Notes under the pieces: model-generated | The model's database searches: none | Seen by the model: only the letters and a program-made list of their open reading frames with translations | Told to the model about the DNA's origin: nothing | Origin: Turnera subulata | Taxonomy: Eukaryota; Streptophyta; Magnoliopsida; Malpighiales; Passifloraceae | NCBI GenBank assembly: GCA_028386065.3 | Contig: JAKUCV010007160.1 | Span: forward strand, 144,858-208,857 | Direction of reading: 5' to 3' | Length of the DNA stretch: 64,000 nucleotides | Shown: piece after piece, positions 45,931-56,583 of the stretch | How positions within the stretch are numbered: the stretch's first letter is position 1 | How the letters are laid out: each line of letters opens with the position of its first letter | Made by a program: the position numbers and the translations under genes

Positions 45931-46703
45931 TAAATATTCAAAATGTATTTGCATAGATTTCCTATAAATATTAACATTGTTAAATTTTTTTATTGTTTTT
46001 CACAATATAATATTACTCTTTAATATATATTATTAAACCATTACTATAGTAAAATAAAGCCAAAATAGTGTTAAAATACAACACATCTATTTTGTTCTTG
46101 CTTTTTCTTTTTAGTTGAGATGTGTTTGGCCATTTTTTGGGAATATAAATGGCCCACATAGAAATTTTTAAATATGTCTTCATAATTGAGAAGCTCATTC
46201 TTCTTTTAACTAAATATTTAGGCCTATTTTATAAAATTAAAACATGTATTTTGAGGAATACTATTTAAGCATCAGCTAATTCATCATAATATTTGAAAAA
46301 AAAACTATATTACTTGAATCAGCTAATTTAAATGTTCTGCTTTATTTTCTTAAAGTTTATTCTATAATTTATATTTGGATGTCTTTGTAAACTTTTTTGA
46401 ACTTTGATTTACTTTTTGAAAGTTACATTGGAATTCAATTTTTAAGTCCAATAATATTTTTTAAATTCGTTATGAATATTGAAATATTAATGTTGCTAAA
46501 ACTATAATAAAGTACGTGCTTTCAAATAATTAAATCATTAATTAGTTTTGTAATATTATTTTAAAAAAACTTTAATAGTCCTGTATTTATTTATTAAAAT
46601 ATTAGTTGTTAAATTTTTTTCGCAAACCATTAGGGTCTATATGATCATCCATGTTCCATTCAGTACTTCTTCTTCCTCCATCGGAATCGCAGGTTGTCTT
46701 CTT
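45931..46703. other. AT-rich intergenic DNA
   Basis: No feature recognised besides the 3' flank of the F-box relic. Confidence 0.4.
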
Positions 46704-47250
46704 CTATTCACCCCTGGCACTTTCGATGTAATTGTTTGTATATATACTGGAGATAATTTCTTTCGCATCTTTTCGGCATTCTACCAATCGTGAATGTAGA
46801 GATTTGCACGGAAAAAGAAGACCTATACCCTCTTCTTTTAGTTGACCACCATAGCATATCAAAATAATGCCACTAACATGGATTGCACCAATATGTCATT
46901 TCTTGGCTGCTTTCGTCAAAAGTTGGAGCCCAGATTCTTCTTTCTTCCCGTTGAAAAATTCTACCATCCCCACCTTAAATAAAACTCAGGATTTTTGCAT
47001 TCTTTGCAACTATCTAAAAAATTGATGGCCTTCTCCAAGGAATGGGCTCAAATTCTTGAACATTCACATGCTAGAGAACATACCTGTCGTTTGCGGCTTC
47101 AAGGAACTCCTTAGAAGTTTGTTTAGCATTCATGAAATCCATGAACGATTTAGAGGCTAATTTAGCGACAATTGTTTTCAATAAATCTTTTGGTATATCC
47201 TTAAATTTTCACTTCCGTGACTTTCTGATACCTTTCTTTCGAGGAGACAT
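46704..47250 (-). pseudogene. F-box protein pseudogene (At2g35280/At1g67623 type)
   Basis: The minus strand starts MSPRKKGIRKSRK, has a TGA, then KFKDIPKDLLKTIVAKLASK and SFMDFMNAKQTSKEFLEAAN (the F-box of this family: 'LP.DLL..I.a.vas.S..D..n.k..ck.f'). After frame shifts near 47,080 and 46,985 come VNVQEFEPIPWRR, then FFNGKKEESGLQLLTKAAKK, GIILICYGGQLKEEGI, LVECRKDAKEIISSIYTNNY, ending at TAG. The second half matches the Sel1-like C-terminal part of these plant F-box proteins. At least three stops or frameshifts make it non-functional. Intact relatives would be substrate receptors of SCF ubiquitin ligases. Confidence 0.7.
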
Positions 47251-47329
47251 CATCGATATGCATGGGCTGACAAAACGAAACCTATGCTTAGACAAGGTTT
47301 TTTTGATATTGTTATAATAAAAAAAAGTC

Positions 47330-48001
47330 ACAATTTATATAAATAAGGAAGATAGGAGAAAACAACATAAATTCATATTTTATTAGCTTATAGTAATCTA
47401 TGTTCAAGAAAAATTTTAAGTTGTAGGAATCCAAAATAATAATTAATATAGATCTCCTTGATTTTCTCCTTTTATTTTTTGAGTTCCTGCTAATAATTAT
47501 CTACTAAATAGGAGATGGTAAAAAGATGTGGACAGGTCAACTTGAAGATAGTTGTTCATTAACAGTCAATTCTGATGGATTTCTTGTGCGTAAATTAGGT
47601 TCTTATTTCTTATATGTTTTGAGATGTCCCTGGAGTTGCGGGTGTGGAATTATGTGATTTCAACGTTCTTCTTTTCCACAGAATGAAAACACATTGTTAT
47701 GGAAGATCTAAAATTACTTAAATATTAACTTTTTTGAATATATTTATTTCTATAATATATTAAATTGCGTAAACATAGCACTGTATATAAAATTTGTGTA
47801 TCCCAAATTGGATGTAACTAATTTTCCTTTTGTAAGTCTTAATTAATATGGATCTCCTCCATTTTCTCCAATAACATTGTCAATCTAATTTCTTTTAATT
47901 GATTGAGATATTTCAGGTGTTTGCATTTGTTATGGTATTTGGTAACAATTCCTTTATTTTGTCAATCATATATTGATTTTCCCCTTCAATAATGCATATA
48001 G
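47330..48001. other. AT-rich intergenic DNA
   Basis: Short repeated words (AATTAATATRGATCTCCTYSATTTTCTCC at about 47,441 and 47,842) suggest an old local duplication; otherwise nothing recognised. Confidence 0.35.
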
Positions 48002-48448
48002 TGTTAAAGATCAACACCATTTAGATTAAAACTAGACTGGTGTGATATAGATTTGATCTTGATTGTTATTTTTTAAATATCTATTAGATTTGGTATTAGT
48101 TAGCGTTATCTATTTTTCAAAATTTTTAGAATATTGTTAGTTTCCTAATTTCTATATTAGGTTGTTAGTACCTGTAGCCTATATAAAGGGTTTGCTTCTC
48201 AATGGAAAAATCATCCCAAAATGCTATCAAGCATTTCTCTCCATCTTTTTTTTCTGAGTGTTTCTGAGAGAGTTTTCTCTCTATTATTATTTGTTGTCTA
48301 GTTGTTAGTGTTTGTAAGATCTTTCTCAACTCAAGTTCTATACAAGCTGCCTGTGCAAGTGAGTCTTGTTTAGTTTCAGCACAATCTGCCTGTGTGAAGA
48401 GGTTGGTAGTGTGCAAGGTTAGTGCTTAGTGCTGCGCATTGTTCAACA
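48002..48448 (+). mobile_element. 5' LTR of a copia element
   Basis: Starts TGTTAAAGATCAACACC and ends CATTGTTCAACA, giving TGTT...AACA inverted ends. It includes a TATA box (CTATATAAAGG, ~48,179). A primer site CTGGTAGCAGAGCAGG follows after two bases. Length 447 bp suits a copia LTR. Confidence 0.65.
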
Positions 48449-48517
48449 TTCTGGTAGCAGAGCAGGACCTTCGGGAGACCACGTAGCGGTGTTTTCTAAG
48501 AATCTTTTGTCGATACA

Positions 48518-51440
48518 ATGACTGACCTTCAAGTTATCGGCACAATGAAGAAGCTCAATAACAACAACTATAGTACGTGGTCAACCTGCATGATGTCCTA
48601 CTTGTAAGGACAAGATCTGTGGGAAGTGGTCAATGGTACCGAGGTAGCACAACCTGCAAATGCAAATGGAGAGTTCCGGAAGTGGAAGATTAAAGTGGGC
48701 AAGGCAATATTCGCTTTGAAGACAATAGTAGGAAAGGAAATGCTGCAATGCATACAGAAAGCTGAAACTCCGAAAGAAGCTTAGGATACACTTGTCACTC
48801 GGTTCTCTAAAAAGAATGATACGAAGCTTCAACTTTTAGAGAACGAGTTGTTGTCGGTGACACGAGGCAACATGACAATAGCACAATACTTTCAAACAAT
48901 GAAGTTCTTGTGCCATGAGATTTCGGAGTTGGATCCAGAAGCATCTATTGGCGATTCCAGGATGAAGCGTGATGTGTGCATATTTTACACACATCTTGGG
49001 GTTTATTTTGTGATTTTTGCCTTACTTTTAGTATTCATTTATTTACTTTTCTAGAATTTTATTTTATTTTATTTTAATAAATCTCTTTTCTAGTGTGTAA
49101 GGACCTTTATGCAGGAAATAAAGAGTTTTGGGGCTTCTTGGAGTCAAACCAATAAAATATGGGCTTGTTTGAAGATTGTGTCCAAGAGAATGGTTACAGG
49201 AGAATTATGATCCGCAAGTCCAAGAACCATTCAAATTGGTTCCTTGTTGCAAGCTCACGTCAAACCAGAAAAATACTAAAAGTGGATAAGCCAAAAGGTG
49301 GCCACAAGACCAAGTCTTGTGTGCACCCCTGTCATTGGTGCAGCACATGAAAAGGTCAAGGAGGCTCCATTGGCCACATGAAGACCTGATTATTAGCAAG
49401 ATTTGTTGCACTCATGCACTATAAAAGGCTGACGCAATTGGAAGAAAGGGGAGCTCCTAGTTCGGCATTATTTTACATATATTAGACTAGGAATTATTTT
49501 GTACTTTTCCATTCTCTTTATCAAACACTTCGGAATTTTCGGTTGTAGCTTGGGGCTGGAATTTAATAAAGAGACGAGGTTATTCATCCATTCAAGGTTT
49601 GATTTATTAATTATTATTATTTAATTCTGTCCTTGATATTTAAATGATGACTTTCCTTATATTTAATTCTTCTCATTTTATGGCTATTAATTTCATATTC
49701 TAGGATGAGGGGATGATCTTGTCATTAATTTTCATGCATACTAATTAAATATTATTTTTTTAAATTATTCTTCTTTGATATGGTTTATGATGTTTAGTTA
49801 AGTTAGTTGCTTGATCACTAATTAGCTTAAAATTCATAATAGAAAAATGTTAAGTGACAGCGTCATTTTCCTATAGAAAACCATAAATCGTACTTTAGGA
49901 ACCAACCTCGAGCGAGGTGTGCTTTCTAATGGAGATATAGTAGGTAAAAGTCTTAAAGCTCTTATGTTATTTTAACACTGGCAAACGAATAGTGGAAATA
50001 AGTTAGGAAGGGATTTTACGGCTCTACGGAGGTAGGTTATTGACCTAATTAAGTTTAACGGTTCTTTCAAAGAAGATTGTTTTTAAGATCTGATATCAGA
50101 TCCACACGGACAGGTCATGTAGTGATAGGACACATCTTGGTTGTGTTGCACTTAATTGCATGGAAATTTTGGCAAGGGATTCCCTGAAGTCCTAGGTGTT
50201 TTCTTCATCATTGCCATCTCATTTGTTATTACTCATTGTTGTTTACTTTTTCAAATATTTATCACCACTCAATCGACTCCTCTTTGAGGCTTTAATTTCT
50301 AGATAATCGCATATCACATTGTTAATAGTACTTAGCAAAGATCCCTGTGAGACTACCTTGGTACTACAACATCCTGTATACTTGCAGGCAACTATCAAAG
50401 CAAATTCTTATCCATGGTTTAAGGCCGGAATTTAGAAGCTTTACTGTTGTTGTACAAGGTTAGCCAAAACAGCCATCACTTGAGGAATTTGAGGATTTGC
50501 TAGCCAGTCAAGAAGACTTAGCTAAGCAAATGGGAGGAGTCTCGCTGAAGAATGAAGAAGAGGTACTCTATGCAAAGAAATGCAAGTGGAATTCCAAGCA
50601 GCATGATAGTGATGGATTCAAGAAGAATGGTGACAAGTTTAAAAGTTATCATGGTGAGACGAGCACTTATGAAGGAGGCTCGAAGAACTGTTCTAGTGGA
50701 AGGAGGTTCGAAGGAAAGTATTACAACTGTAACAAGAAGGGACACATGGCGAAAGACTGCTGGTCTAAGAAGAAAGTTATGGAGAGCAATGCTGCCACAT
50801 TCAAAGATGAAGAATGAGATGCTGAAGCATTGTTTGCTGCAGAAGACGAAGAATTTGCATTTACGGCAACAACAAATAATCAAATTGATTATGAGAACGA
50901 CTGGATTGTTGATTTAGGATGTTCAAACCGTATGATAGGTGACAAAGCTAAGCTGCAGGATTTGTCAGAATACACAGGTAGTCGTGTGGTGTTGATAGCA
51001 AACAACTCCAAGTTGCCGATAGCCCATATTGGTAACACAACTGTTTCTCCCCAGTGTGGTGATGTTCAAGTGCCACTCCAAAATGTCTATCATGTACCAG
51101 GGATGAAGAAAAATCTCCTATAGGAATCACAGTTAATATCTTCTGGTCATTTTGTCCTGTTTGGCCCACAAGATGTTAAGGTATATCGAGGTCTGCAGGT
51201 GACGAAACATCCAATGATGAAAGGACAAAGACTGGAATCAATCTATGTGATGTCCGCAGAAACAGCATATGTAGACATGTCAAGGAGGAACGAAACAGCA
51301 GAGCTATGACATATGAGGTTGAGTCACGTTAGCTATTCCAAGCTAGACGTGATGATGCATAAGTCAATGCTGAAAGGGTTCCACAGCTTGAATTCAGAAA
51401 GGAAGTTGTGTGTGCAGGCTGCCAATACGTGAAGGCACAC
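48518..51440 (+). pseudogene. Ty1/copia gag-protease relic, interrupted by an LTR
   Basis: Gag starts MTDLQVIGTMKKLNNNNYST (48,518) and runs through GNMTIAQYFQTMKFLCHEIS to ~48,970, with stops. After a 1.4-kb insertion it resumes in register (LIHGLRPEFRSF, 50,407), then PSLEEFEDLLASQEDLAKQM, a zinc knuckle whose first Cys is lost (KYYNCNKKGHMAKDCW) and protease with D-S-G changed to D-L-G ([14 protein letters not shown]). The GAG-pre-integrase region follows (HMRLSHVSYSKLDVMMHKSM) with a final CAGCQYVKAHQ. Sequence is lost at about 51,440, before the integrase core; RT is absent. Confidence 0.8.
48973..50402 (+). mobile_element. Solo LTR-like insertion in copia gag
   Basis: Copia gag sequence stops at GATTCCAGGATGAAGCGTGA and resumes at TTCTTATCCATGG. 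Between them ~1.43 kb begins TGTGTGCATATTTTACACAC, has a TATA box CACTATAAAAGG (~49,419) and ends with GATCCCTGTGAGACTACC ... CTTGCAGGCA, words common at the end of plant gypsy LTRs. No internal genes are present. A clean target duplication was not found, so the right border is approximate. Confidence 0.55.
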
Positions 51441-51479
51441 CAGATCACTTTATAGGCAGAAACTCTAGTGAATTTTCGT

Positions 51480-52107
51480 AGGGAGCATCAATAATAAATC
51501 AGCATAGGTAGAGCAAGAGGGGATTAACAATTGAGCTAAGGAACGGTAAGAAGGTGGGTAGAGAACATAACCCAATTCAAGGAGCTAGAGGAGGGCTACA
51601 AGAGGTAACACTAAACCCTTTCATTCTTATCATTTGCTTGGTGATTTGCTGATGTTTTTGATGATGTGATTGCTGTGATGCTGACACAAAAACTACGTGG
51701 GCTTTGAACCCGGTCGCCGGGGTACGTAGGTGGTCTCTAGTGGTGAAGACTCAAGCCCAATTGTCTTATTTTTCCCTTTTGTTTCAATTTCATTTTGTTA
51801 CTTTGTGATTTGGTTCTACACCTTGCACACACTTGTTCACAAGGCATGCTCATATTCTTCAATTGCACAAAGTTTCGCCCCAAGATGGATGGGTGCCTAA
51901 TACCTCCCCATCCATGATGAACCCCCGGGCCCAATATCTTTGGTTTGCCAACCAGTTGCTTTAGAAATGGAGTCATGAAAGGTTTTTCCCAAATTTTGCC
52001 CTATAATAAAATTCGGGTGGCGACTCCAAAGATGTTGGGTGTTGGTTAAGAAGAAGGTGTAAAGGATAGATGAAGAGGCCCAAGTGATTTTGGGTCGGGT
52101 CTTCACA
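51480..52107 (+). mobile_element. 5' LTR (3' portion) of a Tat/Ogre-type gypsy element
   Basis: Ends AAAATTCGGGTGGCGACTCC ... GGGTCGGGTCTTCACA at 52,107 and is followed by the element's primer site. The left border towards the copia relic is unclear and the LTR may be truncated. Words such as GAACCCCCGGGCCCAATAT and the sentence-like GGTGGCGACTCC are typical of this group. Confidence 0.5.
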
Positions 52108-52108
52108 G

Positions 52109-52127
52109 TCAGCGACTCCACTAGGGA
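52109..52127 (+). promoter_or_regulatory. Primer binding site, tRNA-Arg type
   Basis: TCAGCGACTCCACTAGGGA just after the LTR resembles the TGGCGACTCCACTGGGGA primer site of Ogre/Tat elements, complementary to a tRNA-Arg. Confidence 0.55.
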
Positions 52128-52619
52128 ATCTGAGGGTTTAAGAAACTTTGTGCAACGTTGAATTTTGTATGCCTTTCTACTTGTCATCATAAGTGCCTTG
52201 CATCCATGACAATAGATGTGAAGCCTCTACTGTAAGAGGGCAAGGGAATCCAAATTCGCTACATGCTTTCCTTAAGCGAATAGTGGTTTGAGTGAACCCA
52301 TTTCTCGATGCTTAGTTATGACGGGAATTAATGGGCCTTGGACCTCACGCGATATCCATTATCATATGTGAGTAGGTCAACCTATTTCTTAGCAGCAATT
52401 TTTAGCCCCCAACCAGCTGCATACCCTGAGCATCTCATGCATAATGAATCAGTAAGTGGTACGTGCATTTGGGTGATTATTGTTGTGAATTCAAGTACGT
52501 GTAAATAGAGTGCCCCTTTTTGTTTCTACATACCCAAGAGAAACTGGCAAAAATTGTGCCTTAAGGAGCCTCCTGAGTACCAAGTACCCTGACACCTGCA
52601 ATCAATGTGTTAGGGCAAG

Positions 52620-53800
52620 ATGAGTGAGGAAAATGTTGCTAAGACGAATGTGGCTAAGGAGTATTTGGACCTGTTGAAAGACCCGCGCATCAGGGATGCA
52701 TTATTGGCCTTGGAAGAAGGGAAGATGGTGCCCTCCGGGAGTGATTGGGGGCAAGTCTCAAAACCAGGTGTTGAGAATGATGTGGTGATAGTCCGGGATG
52801 ATGATTCGGTGGTGCAAGAGCCCAAGGGGGATGGGGAGCGGCTTACAAGGGTGGAAGAATTGTTTAGGGCCATAAAGAGAAAGGAGGATGACTGGAATTT
52901 AGATCGCCTGTCTTTGTTCCCCGAAGCCCGCTTACCTGAGAAGTTCAAGATGCCAGAGATCGAGAAATTCAATGGAATGGGTTGCCCTACGACCCATTTG
53001 AAAATTTATATGAGAACGTTGCAGCCTATGGGGATCAGGCTTGAATTCATGACCCAGGTGTTTCAAAAGACTTTATCTGGAGTAGAACTGAAATGGTTCA
53101 TGACCTTGGATGAGGGAAAAGTGAGCAAAAGGGATGACATCTGCAAAGAGTTCTTGAAGCAATACAGCTACAATACCGAGGTAGATGTGACCAAGAGGGA
53201 TCTTGAGATGACCAAACAAGAAGCCCAAGAAACTTTTTCTGCTTACATTGCAAGGTGACACGGCAAGGCGTCCTTGATGGTGAATAGGCCCACTGAAGAG
53301 GATCAAGTGCAAATGGTAATTGAGAACCTTCAGCTGGTTTATTATGACCGCATGGTTGGCAACTATAACGCCAACTTCAAGGCTCTTATCGGGGTAAAAA
53401 AGAGGGGTTTCAATGTAACCCAAGGGAAGAGGTCTGCTTAGGTGAATCATATTGCCATCCAGACACCATTACAGATTGGGACAAAACAAAAGGAACTCCT
53501 CTTCCTATGTCTATGGGGAAGATTCTCAAGAAGTGTATGGAGAAGAACCTGTTGCAACTTTTTTAGCCAAGGTCTGATTTGCCTCTTAGAAGGGATCCCA
53601 ACAAATTCTGTAAATTTCATCAAATGGCTGGACACATCACTGATAGTTGTTTCCGACTTCCTCATGAGATCTAGGATTTGATAGAAAGGAATGAGATAAT
53701 TTTGCCTAAGAAACCCAACACCAAGTCAAATCCGCTACCCCTACATGAGGAGAATGACGTGGTGGAGGTGGATTCCGAACTGAGCAAGAATGTTTAGTAC
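52620..53800 (+). pseudogene. Tat/Ogre-like gag
   Basis: A 212-codon frame starts MSEENVAKTNVAKEYLDLL. It contains RLPEKFKMPEIEKFNGMGCP, THLKIYMRTLQPMGI and the retrotransposon gag core (LKWFMTLDEGKVSKRDDICK, FLKQYSYNTEVDVTKRDLEM). A TGA at ~53,256 is followed in the same frame by HGKASLMVNRPTEEDQVQMV. After frameshifts a knuckle-like DPNKFCKFHQMAGHITDSC appears near 53,595. Frameshifts and stops make it inactive. Confidence 0.7.
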
Positions 53801-53817
53801 TTGATCTAAGCGGATAT

Positions 53818-54864
53818 GTGAAGTCAGATGAGGAAGTCGATGTCATCACTAGATTAGGGAGAGTAGTGAGAAGGGCCCCTCTTCGCTTAGACGAACTTGA
53901 GGAGACGGTAGATCCCGAGGAGGATATGGTGGTGAAACAATTGATGAAGACTCAGGCCAACATCTCAATTTGGGATTCATTGATGTCTTCCCATCCACAT
54001 CGGGAGAAAGTCCTCCAAACCTTAAACAAGGCCCATGTTCCCATTGACACTGCCCCAGAAACATTGGCCAATAAGATAGCTTCCATGGAAACTGACATTC
54101 AAATCTCTTTCTCCGATAGAGATGTACGCTCAGACAAAGGCGCTCACGTTGAGGCACTATACATAACTATTCAAGTCAAAGACAACCAAGTACCCTTGGT
54201 ACTGATAGGAAACGGGTCGGTTCTGAATGTATGTCCCCTGAAAAATCCAAGTTTATTGGGAATTGGGGCTACAGATTTCTTGCCCTCTCGAACGATGGTT
54301 AGAGCATATGACAATGCCCGAAGGGAAGTCTTGGGGATGTAGAATTGGAAGTGATCCTCGGGCCTACTCCTTTTGCGATAGAATTCCAAGTGCTTAACAT
54401 CGGATCCAGTTTCAACTTACTTCTTGGGAGACCTTGGTTACATCAAGCCCGAGCTGTAGCATCCACCTTGCATCAAATGCTACGGTTTCCCTATCAAGGA
54501 GGGATAGTCACAATCAAGGGGGAGATGGCTGAGAAGAACATTAAGCCAGTGTTTGGGATTGAAGGGGATGAGGAAGTGTCTTTTTCAGGCTTTGTCTTTG
54601 AGTCCGTGGATGCCATAACAGTAGAAAAGCTGGTTTGCAAACCACCTTATTACGACCCTTTTGTGGTGGTCATAGGGATCATGGAGAAAATGAGGTATTT
54701 TCCAATCATGGGGCTGGGAAAGGGACAGTAAGGGATATTAGAAGTTCCTCGGGTTCATACCGCTAAACCACCCTTTGGCTTGGGATATACCCCGACCGTG
54801 ATGGAAACGGAGAGATAGAAGCAAGAATGGGACTTTGTCATGGCTCTCTATTTCAAGACATTGA
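53818..54864 (+). pseudogene. Tat/Ogre-like protease region
   Basis: Reads MKSDEEVDVITRLGRVVRRA ... VPLVLIGNGSVLNVCPLK (the active-site Asp of L-I-D-N-G-S is changed to Gly). After a frameshift near 54,340 it continues FQVLNIGSSFNLLLGRPWLH and QARAVASTLHQMLRFPYQGG, typical of the Ogre/Tat protease-to-RT spacer. The frame stops at 54,731 and is cut at 54,864, where the Sirevirus LTR begins in the midst of FKTL. RT and IN of this element are outside the window or lost. Confidence 0.75.
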
Positions 54865-56285
54865 TGTTAGAACAATAGCCCTACGCTAGAGGGGGGGGGG
54901 GGTGAATAGCGTTTATCGGATTAAAATGAAATAAGCAAGAAATAAATGCGGAATTAAAAAGATTGAAGGACAAGAGCAATTTATCCTGGTTCACACACAC
55001 ACTACTTGTGTGGCTAATCCAGTCCTTCAAGAGACTCTCTTGAAGATTCCACTATCTACGTTAAGCTTACGGGTGCTTAACAAACCGATTACAACCTAGA
55101 GTTCTAGTCACAAGAAACTCTAATCTCCTGCTTCAAGATACCTCACTTCAAGACTTCTCACACAAGAAGATATACCCTCTTCCTATGAATCTCAACAAGG
55201 GAACTAACCTCCCTTAAGGTGTATAGCAATACAATCACTCAAACAAAGAACTCTCACCAGAGTAGATATGAGTTATAGAATTTAAGCTCTAAAAGGCAAC
55301 TCTCAAATCCTCAATAGGATATTGGCTCAATTAAATTTTTTGATGAATGTATGAAATGAATGCTTGAATGTAGAGAGTTGATTGATTCTTAATCAGAGCT
55401 GAAAATGCTCAATTTGTAGCTCTGACAAGTTATGGAGCCGTTTGAAAAAGCACTCAAGAAAACAGCTTTAAACAAGACATAGTGGGTGCTAAAAAGTTGT
55501 CAGAATAACGGTCATAACATCGATGTTTAAAGTCTCAACATCGATGTTTTGTCCAGTAAATTTGAATTATTGAACTAACGGTAACTAAAACATCGATGTG
55601 CTCCAGTCCAACATCGATTCTGTGAAAATCCTTTAAAGCATCATGTGAAGAACATCGATGTTTCAAAATCCAACATTGATGTTATTTTGATTCTGTGAAA
55701 AATGATTTAAGACACCAATTGAACGAACATCGATGTTGGGTAAGGTAACATCGATGTTTATTTGATTCGGCGAAAATAACTTAAAGCATCAATTTGAAAC
55801 AACATCGATGTTACACATAAACATCGATGTGTTGCTTGTTTGAAAGACATTCAAATGCAACGGTCATTATAACATCGATGTTATGGATTCAAATATCGAT
55901 GTTATTTGCCTACTGCCAATTTTTTGAAAAATGGTTGAAGCCAAGAACATCGATGTTTGGGATTCCAACATCGATGTTCTGAGCCTACTACCTGTTTTGA
56001 AGAATTGTTCAAAGACAGGAACATCGATGTTTAAATCCTCAACATCGATGTTCATGGCTCGAGAATCATTTTTATGCTTGGAAATATGATATGTGATGCA
56101 TGAGCAAAAAACTCATCTTCTTTTGAGCCAATGTCCTGTGTTATACCTTGTACAATTTATGAATCTAACATGTGCTTATTCACTTTGATCCATTGCTCTT
56201 GATTTGGTTTCTCATTTCTTTTTGCTTCCTGAATAGTTTGTCAATATCAAAACCTATAAGAAGCAAGGAGGCATTAGTTCCAACA
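54865..56285 (-). mobile_element. 3' LTR of the Sirevirus-type copia element
   Basis: Plus strand starts TGTTAGAACAATAGCCC (54,865) and ends GCATTAGTTCCAACA (56,285), with inverted TGTTRGAAC/GTTCYAACA termini. Length 1,421 bp. The polypurine tract is directly outside on the right and the pol gene beyond it, so this is the 3' LTR of a minus-strand element. The words CTAGAGGGGGGGGGGTGAAT near its end are common in plant copia LTRs of this type. The left flank ATTGA is the candidate 5-bp target duplication; the partner lies beyond the window. U3 carries the palindrome array described separately. Confidence 0.8.
55516..56052. repeat. Eight-unit array of paired AACATCGATGTT palindromes
   Basis: Sixteen copies of the 12-bp palindrome AACATCGATGTT (11 exact, the rest with one or two changes) form eight pairs starting at 55516/55537, 55589/55610, 55651/55672, 55726/55747, 55801/55820, 55871/55892, 55946/55967 and 56020/56041. 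Start-to-start distance within a pair is 21 in seven pairs and 19 in one. Pair-to-pair distance is 62-75, mostly 74-75. Spacers share TTTGATTCTGTGAAAAT and TTAAAGCATCAATT words. The array is inside U3 of the LTR, upstream of the expected transcription start. Confidence 0.95.
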
Positions 56286-56500
56286 ATTTCCCCCTTTTTG
56301 ATAATGACAAACAATGAAAGTATATGCCAAGAGTTAGTATATGCCAAGTAGTTAGTATATGCCAAGTTGTATAGATTTCAAAATGGGATGAATTCCCCCT
56401 AACTTGATGATGCATATATTTATTCTTCCCCCTCAAAGTATGACTTATGATTCCCCCTGAGTTCATGCATATACGTTTCTGTGATGGCTTCCCCCTTTTG
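56286..56500 (-). promoter_or_regulatory. Multiple polypurine tracts
   Basis: The minus strand reads CATTATCAAAAAGGGGGAAATTG directly before the LTR, the standard Sirevirus polypurine tract. Further AGGGGGAA copies occur at about 56,393, 56,428, 56,451 and 56,489. Multiple polypurine tracts before the 3' LTR are a known Sirevirus trait. Confidence 0.75.
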
Positions 56501-56583
56501 TCATTAGCAAAAAAAAATGGCAAAAGCAAAGTTTGATTGAATTGAAAAATAGAAACATAAGTTAAAGAAGAGGAACAATGGTC

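Noticed and set aside
54888..54902. Long G run as a G-quadruplex or assembly artefact
   Set aside because: This G run is a normal feature near the end of this LTR type; its length is uncertain, but no further meaning is supported.
55516..56052. CRISPR-like array
   Set aside because: Regular short repeats, but palindromic, paired, with related spacers, inside a plant LTR; CRISPR is not expected here.
55867..56055. 62-codon minus-strand ORF
   Set aside because: It is only the translation of the palindrome repeats (NIDV words).
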